A stretch of 8,690 bases of DNA from assembly GCA_037144075.1 (NCBI GenBank), contig JBAWXM010000214.1, forward strand, positions 1 through 8,690, read 5' to 3'. The notes below the pieces were generated by a model. The model worked only from the letters and a program-made list of their open reading frames with translations. It ran no database searches and was not told the origin of the DNA. Made by a program: the position numbers and the translations under genes. This DNA comes from CAIPAT01 sp037144075. GTDB taxonomy: Bacteria > Verrucomicrobiota > Lentisphaeria > Victivallales > Victivallaceae. This document shows positions 6,706 to 8,690 of this stretch, in pieces. Within the stretch, counting starts at the first letter, position 1; every line of letters begins with the position of its first letter.

Positions 6706-7122
6706 ATGTGGCAGCTATTTGCATTACTGGCAGCGCTGTTCGCGGCGTTAACCGCCATTCTTGCCAAAATAGGCATTAAAGGCGTTGATTCCAATCTGGC
6801 GACTGCAATCCGTACCGTGGTTGTTATCTTTCTGGCATGGGGAATTGTTTTCGTCCAGGGCGGTCACCATGGAATTGACAAACTGACTAAAACAAACTGG
6901 ACATTTCTACTTTTATCCGGACTGGCTACAGGACTGTCATGGTTGTTCTATTATAAGGCTATTTCAATTGGCGACGTGTCAAAAGTCGCGCCGGTGGATA
7001 AATGCAGCATCGCGCTTACCTTGATTTTGTCTTTTCTTATTCTTGGAGAGCAGTTAAGTTTCAAAACCGTAGTTGCAGGGGGACTGATCACGGCCGGAAC
7101 TTTAGTAATGATCTGGAAATAG
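6706..7122 (+). CDS. Half-size EamA-family transporter
   Basis: This 138-residue membrane protein consists of one EamA (DMT superfamily) repeat with about five hydrophobic segments (3-20, 33-50, 65-84, 98-113, 119-136). Full-length EamA transporters carry two such repeats in about 300 residues; half-size members are a known group and probably work as dimers. The signature KAISIGDVSKVAPVDKCS (84-101) followed by FLILGEQLS (110-118) closely fits the half-size subgroup. Substrates of this group are mostly uncharacterised metabolites, so I do not assign one. ATG 6706 has GGAAGG at 6692-6697, eight bases upstream. The gene is complete and ends in TAG. It stands alone, with a palindrome in its leader region that may regulate it. 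Confidence 0.92.
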   Translation: MWQLFALLAALFAALTAILAKIGIKGVDSNLATAIRTVVVIFLAWGIVFVQGGHHGIDKLTKTNWTFLLLSGLATGLSWLFYYKAISIGDVSKVAPVDKCSIALTLILSFLILGEQLSFKTVVAGGLITAGTLVMIWK

Positions 7123-7123
7123 A

Positions 7124-7153
7124 TTGTTTTCTGCACCCGTGTTTTAATATAAT
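7124..7153 (+). promoter_or_regulatory. Candidate promoter after the EamA gene, reading toward the EIIA gene
   Basis: TTGTTT (7124-7129), an 18-base gap and a perfect TATAAT (7148-7153) follow directly on the EamA stop codon. It would make a leader of about 250 bases before the EIIA start at 7414. A second, weaker candidate is TGGATT (7257-7262), a 17-base gap and TATAAA (7280-7285), giving a leader of about 120 bases. Confidence 0.45.
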
Positions 7154-7413
7154 TTTATGTCATTATTTCCTGTATGAGTTCAATTCACAGGCGAGGATAA
7201 CTGCCCGGCGTCACCATGAATAAGTTTATGCTTCAGACCGCGACCGCATCTGAAACTGGATTTTCTGATGGGAAATGCCTATAAATCTCATTTCTATTCA
7301 AAATAATACCGAAATGTTTATTGAAAAATGAAACTCAACCAGTAGATTATACCGATATACGCAATTTAATTTATGGCAGCCATGAGCTATACAATACACG
7401 CCTGGAGGCAATG
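7154..7413 (+). other. Leader region upstream of the EIIA gene
   Basis: No convincing gene lies here. A 22-codon frame (ATG 7216 to TAA 7284, beginning MNKFMLQTATA) has no ribosome binding site. From 7285 the EIIA reading frame is open, so a TTG at 7321 could extend the protein by 31 residues, but no ribosome binding site precedes it. I recognise no riboswitch or RNA family in this stretch. Confidence 0.4.
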
Positions 7414-7896
7414 ATGAAAAACAGCTTTACGAAGTATGTCGACAAGGATACTATTCTGGTTCTTGACGGCAAAACCAAATTTGATGTTCTGGATAAATTA
7501 ATCACCTGTGCCGCGGATAAGTCAAAAGTTGACCGCGACATTATCATGAGAGCTACCTGGAAACGCGAAAAAATGATGACCACCGGCGTTGGCTTCGGCC
7601 TCGCGCTCCCGCATATCCGTCTGACCGGGATTCCTGAACCTGTAGTGCTGGTCGGACTGTGCAAAGAACCCATCGTTGACTACCAGAGCCAGGATGACCA
7701 GCCGATTCGCGTACTCGTTTTTATCGTCGCTCCTGAAGGCAATCAGGAAGATTATCTGCAGCTTCTCGGCAGTATCTCCAGAAAACTGCGCAACGCGGAA
7801 ATGATCGGCGAGATCGTTGATAATATTGCACGTCCTTCCCAGGTACTGCGCATCCTCAAACGCAGAAGCAAAGAAGAAGGCGAATCCGAAGAATAG
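7414..7896 (+). CDS. PTS EIIA (fructose/mannitol/Ntr type) domain protein
   Basis: This 160-residue cytoplasmic protein is a single EIIA type-2 domain, the phosphocarrier module of sugar PTS permeases and of the regulatory PTS-Ntr branch. The active-site motif GVGFGLALPHIR (58-69) keeps the phospho-accepting H67. The second conserved His of the usual HLQLL segment is Tyr here (Y114, DYLQLLGSISRKL), a change that may slow phosphotransfer. The C-terminus is a charged tail (RRSKEEGESEE). I chose ATG 7414 because GGAGG (7404-7408) lies five bases before it and the domain's first strand starts right there; ATG 7411 adds one residue, and a TTG at 7321 would add 31 residues of no recognised domain. 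No EIIB, EIIC, HPr or EI gene is nearby, so a regulatory role is more likely than sugar uptake, but this is inference. Confidence 0.88.
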   Translation: MKNSFTKYVDKDTILVLDGKTKFDVLDKLITCAADKSKVDRDIIMRATWKREKMMTTGVGFGLALPHIRLTGIPEPVVLVGLCKEPIVDYQSQDDQPIRVLVFIVAPEGNQEDYLQLLGSISRKLRNAEMIGEIVDNIARPSQVLRILKRRSKEEGESEE

Positions 7897-7915
7897 AAGA
7901 CTTGGATTTAAAGCT

Positions 7916-7956
7916 AAAAAAAGAGAAAAGGCTCAACTGGTCTTTTCTCTTTTTTT
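7916..7956 (+). terminator. Strong intrinsic terminator after the EIIA gene
   Basis: AAAAAAAGAGAAAAG (7916-7930) pairs perfectly over 15 bases with CTTTTCTCTTTTTTT (7942-7956) around an 11-base loop, and the T-run forms the 3' side. It begins 20 bases after the EIIA stop. The symmetric A and T runs would let it act on both strands. The stem is A/G-rich with few GC pairs, so strength relies on the T-run. Confidence 0.88.
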
Positions 7957-8003
7957 GTATATCCAGTTCTGAGTGCCTGTAATAAGCAGTTGCGATTTGC
8001 AGT

Positions 8004-8029
8004 TTGAAAAATATTTTTTCCGGTATAAT
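8004..8029 (+). promoter_or_regulatory. Candidate promoter of the surface-repeat gene
   Basis: A perfect TATAAT at 8024-8029 lies 50 bases before the preferred start codon. The nearest -35-like box, TTGAAA (8004-8009), is only 14 bases away, which is short; TTGCAG (7997-8002) is too far at 21. The position after a terminator makes an independent promoter necessary, so the -10 is credible while the -35 is uncertain. Confidence 0.5.
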
Positions 8030-8079
8030 GTTTATTGTCGGTGATAACTGGTCAGCAACATTCAACCATGGAGAAGATC

Positions 8080-8586
8080 ATGAAGAAATTAATGTCCGCA
8101 ATCATTGTGTCCGCAGCTTGTTGTTTAAGCATGTTCGCCCAGGAAGCAAAAACTGCCGCTCCAGTCCCCGCTGAAAGATGGGACGCCTTCATTGCCGGAT
8201 TCTGGTTTGGAGCTCCAGCCTCAATTGAAACTGCTAATGTCAGCGGCTTGAAATGGGGATTGCCGATTTCCGCCGGTCACGGCAAAGTAGTCGGCTTTGA
8301 ATGGTCATTTTTCTGCTGCGCGACTGATACGGTTAAAGGTTTTCAGTGGGCAATGATCGGGGTAAACGATTCTCAGGATTTTACCGGCATGCAGATGGCC
8401 CTGGTAAACGTGGTAGAAAAAAAGATCAGCGGGCTTCAGCTTGGAATCGTCAATAAATGCGATAAAGAAGGAGTGCAGATCGGGATCGTCAATACCGCTG
8501 ACAACGCCGACTACCAGATCGGAATCGTTAATCTGAACAAAAACGGCTGGATGCCATTCATGGTCGGCATAAATCACAGCAAGTAA
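8080..8586 (+). CDS. Exported LA_2272-type surface-repeat protein
   Basis: This 168-residue protein begins with a signal-peptide-like N-terminus (MKK, then hydrophobic residues to about 20, ending SMFAQEA). The rest is a run of short repeats of the form G-x-Q-x-G-x-V-N: SGLKWGLPI (55-63), VGFEWSFFC, KGFQWAMIGVN, TGMQMALVNV, SGLQLGIVN (117-125), EGVQIGIVN (130-138), DYQIGIVN (144-151) and a final PFMVGIN. This matches the LA_2272 surface-repeat family known from Leptospira and common in Lentisphaerota; function is unknown and cell-surface or outer-membrane placement is inferred. C14 and C15 do not sit in a good lipobox, so a lipoprotein is less likely. ATG 8080 has GGAG at 8070-8073. The frame is open from a TTG at 8035, but starting there would put 15 residues ahead of the signal peptide. 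Confidence 0.85.
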   Translation: MKKLMSAIIVSAACCLSMFAQEAKTAAPVPAERWDAFIAGFWFGAPASIETANVSGLKWGLPISAGHGKVVGFEWSFFCCATDTVKGFQWAMIGVNDSQDFTGMQMALVNVVEKKISGLQLGIVNKCDKEGVQIGIVNTADNADYQIGIVNLNKNGWMPFMVGINHSK

Positions 8587-8609
8587 ATAATAACACCTTT
8601 TTGAACTGC

Positions 8610-8648
8610 TTATTCCGGCCGCTTCCGCATAAAATGCGGCCGGAATAA
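8610..8648 (+). terminator. 13-bp perfect hairpin after the surface-repeat gene, no T-tract
   Basis: TTATTCCGGCCGC (8610-8622) pairs exactly with GCGGCCGGAATAA (8636-8648). The loop contains a competing hairpin, CCGCAT-AAA-ATGCGG (8625-8639), that shares bases with the 3' arm, so the two folds exclude each other. It starts 24 bases after the stop codon, as expected for a terminator or mRNA-stabilising element, but there is no T-run. Positions 8649-8690 hold nothing I recognise. Confidence 0.5.
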
Positions 8649-8690
8649 CCAATATGCTATAACCATTTTCCAGATTATTGCCATTTTCTA

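Noticed and set aside
8035..8079. Upstream TTG start for the surface-repeat protein
   Set aside because: It would place 15 extra residues before a signal peptide and lies just 6 bases after the -10 box.

Overview
The window looks like chromosomal DNA from a Gram-negative bacterium of the Planctomycetota-Verrucomicrobiota-Chlamydiota group, most likely Lentisphaerota. That placement is inferred from the gene mix: an LA_2272-type surface-repeat protein, a stand-alone EIIA-like protein, a half-size EamA transporter and a membrane-bound hybrid histidine kinase. Protein searches could move it. Coding DNA is near-balanced in GC, while the spacers at 6343-6705 and 7123-7410 are AT-rich. TGA is used as a normal stop codon.

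Layout. Positions 1-852 contain no convincing complete gene and are dense in repeats. They hold a perfect 19-bp inverted repeat (155-200), short 9-nt and dispersed-type repeats (210-283), a family of TGTCCAAAATG-centred repeats spaced roughly 90 bp apart (311-786), four copies of a 7-bp tandem repeat (534-561) and several small GC hairpins. A short plus-strand cluster follows: an AlkD-like DNA alkylation repair gene interrupted by one in-frame TGA (853-1530), then an aldo/keto reductase (1552-2421). Convergent with it, only 5 bases away, is a minus-strand cluster read from 6342 down to 2427: a seven-TM/PAS hybrid histidine kinase, a nucleoside 2-deoxyribosyltransferase-like protein and an M42-family metallo-aminopeptidase. 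A 363-bp AT-rich spacer (6343-6705) with two dyads separates this cluster from three plus-strand genes: a half-size EamA transporter (6706-7122), a PTS EIIA-like protein (7414-7896) with a strong terminator, and an exported surface-repeat protein (8080-8586) followed by a hairpin.

How it works together. The genes look like ordinary housekeeping and accessory functions: DNA repair, carbonyl reduction, peptide and nucleoside turnover, signalling, small-molecule transport and surface proteins. I see no phage, transposase, toxin-antitoxin, CRISPR or defence genes. The most unusual parts are the structured repeat region at the left end, the apparently fresh nonsense mutation in the alkylation repair gene, and the 27-bp palindrome in front of the EamA gene. 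I did not find a recognisable new multi-gene system.
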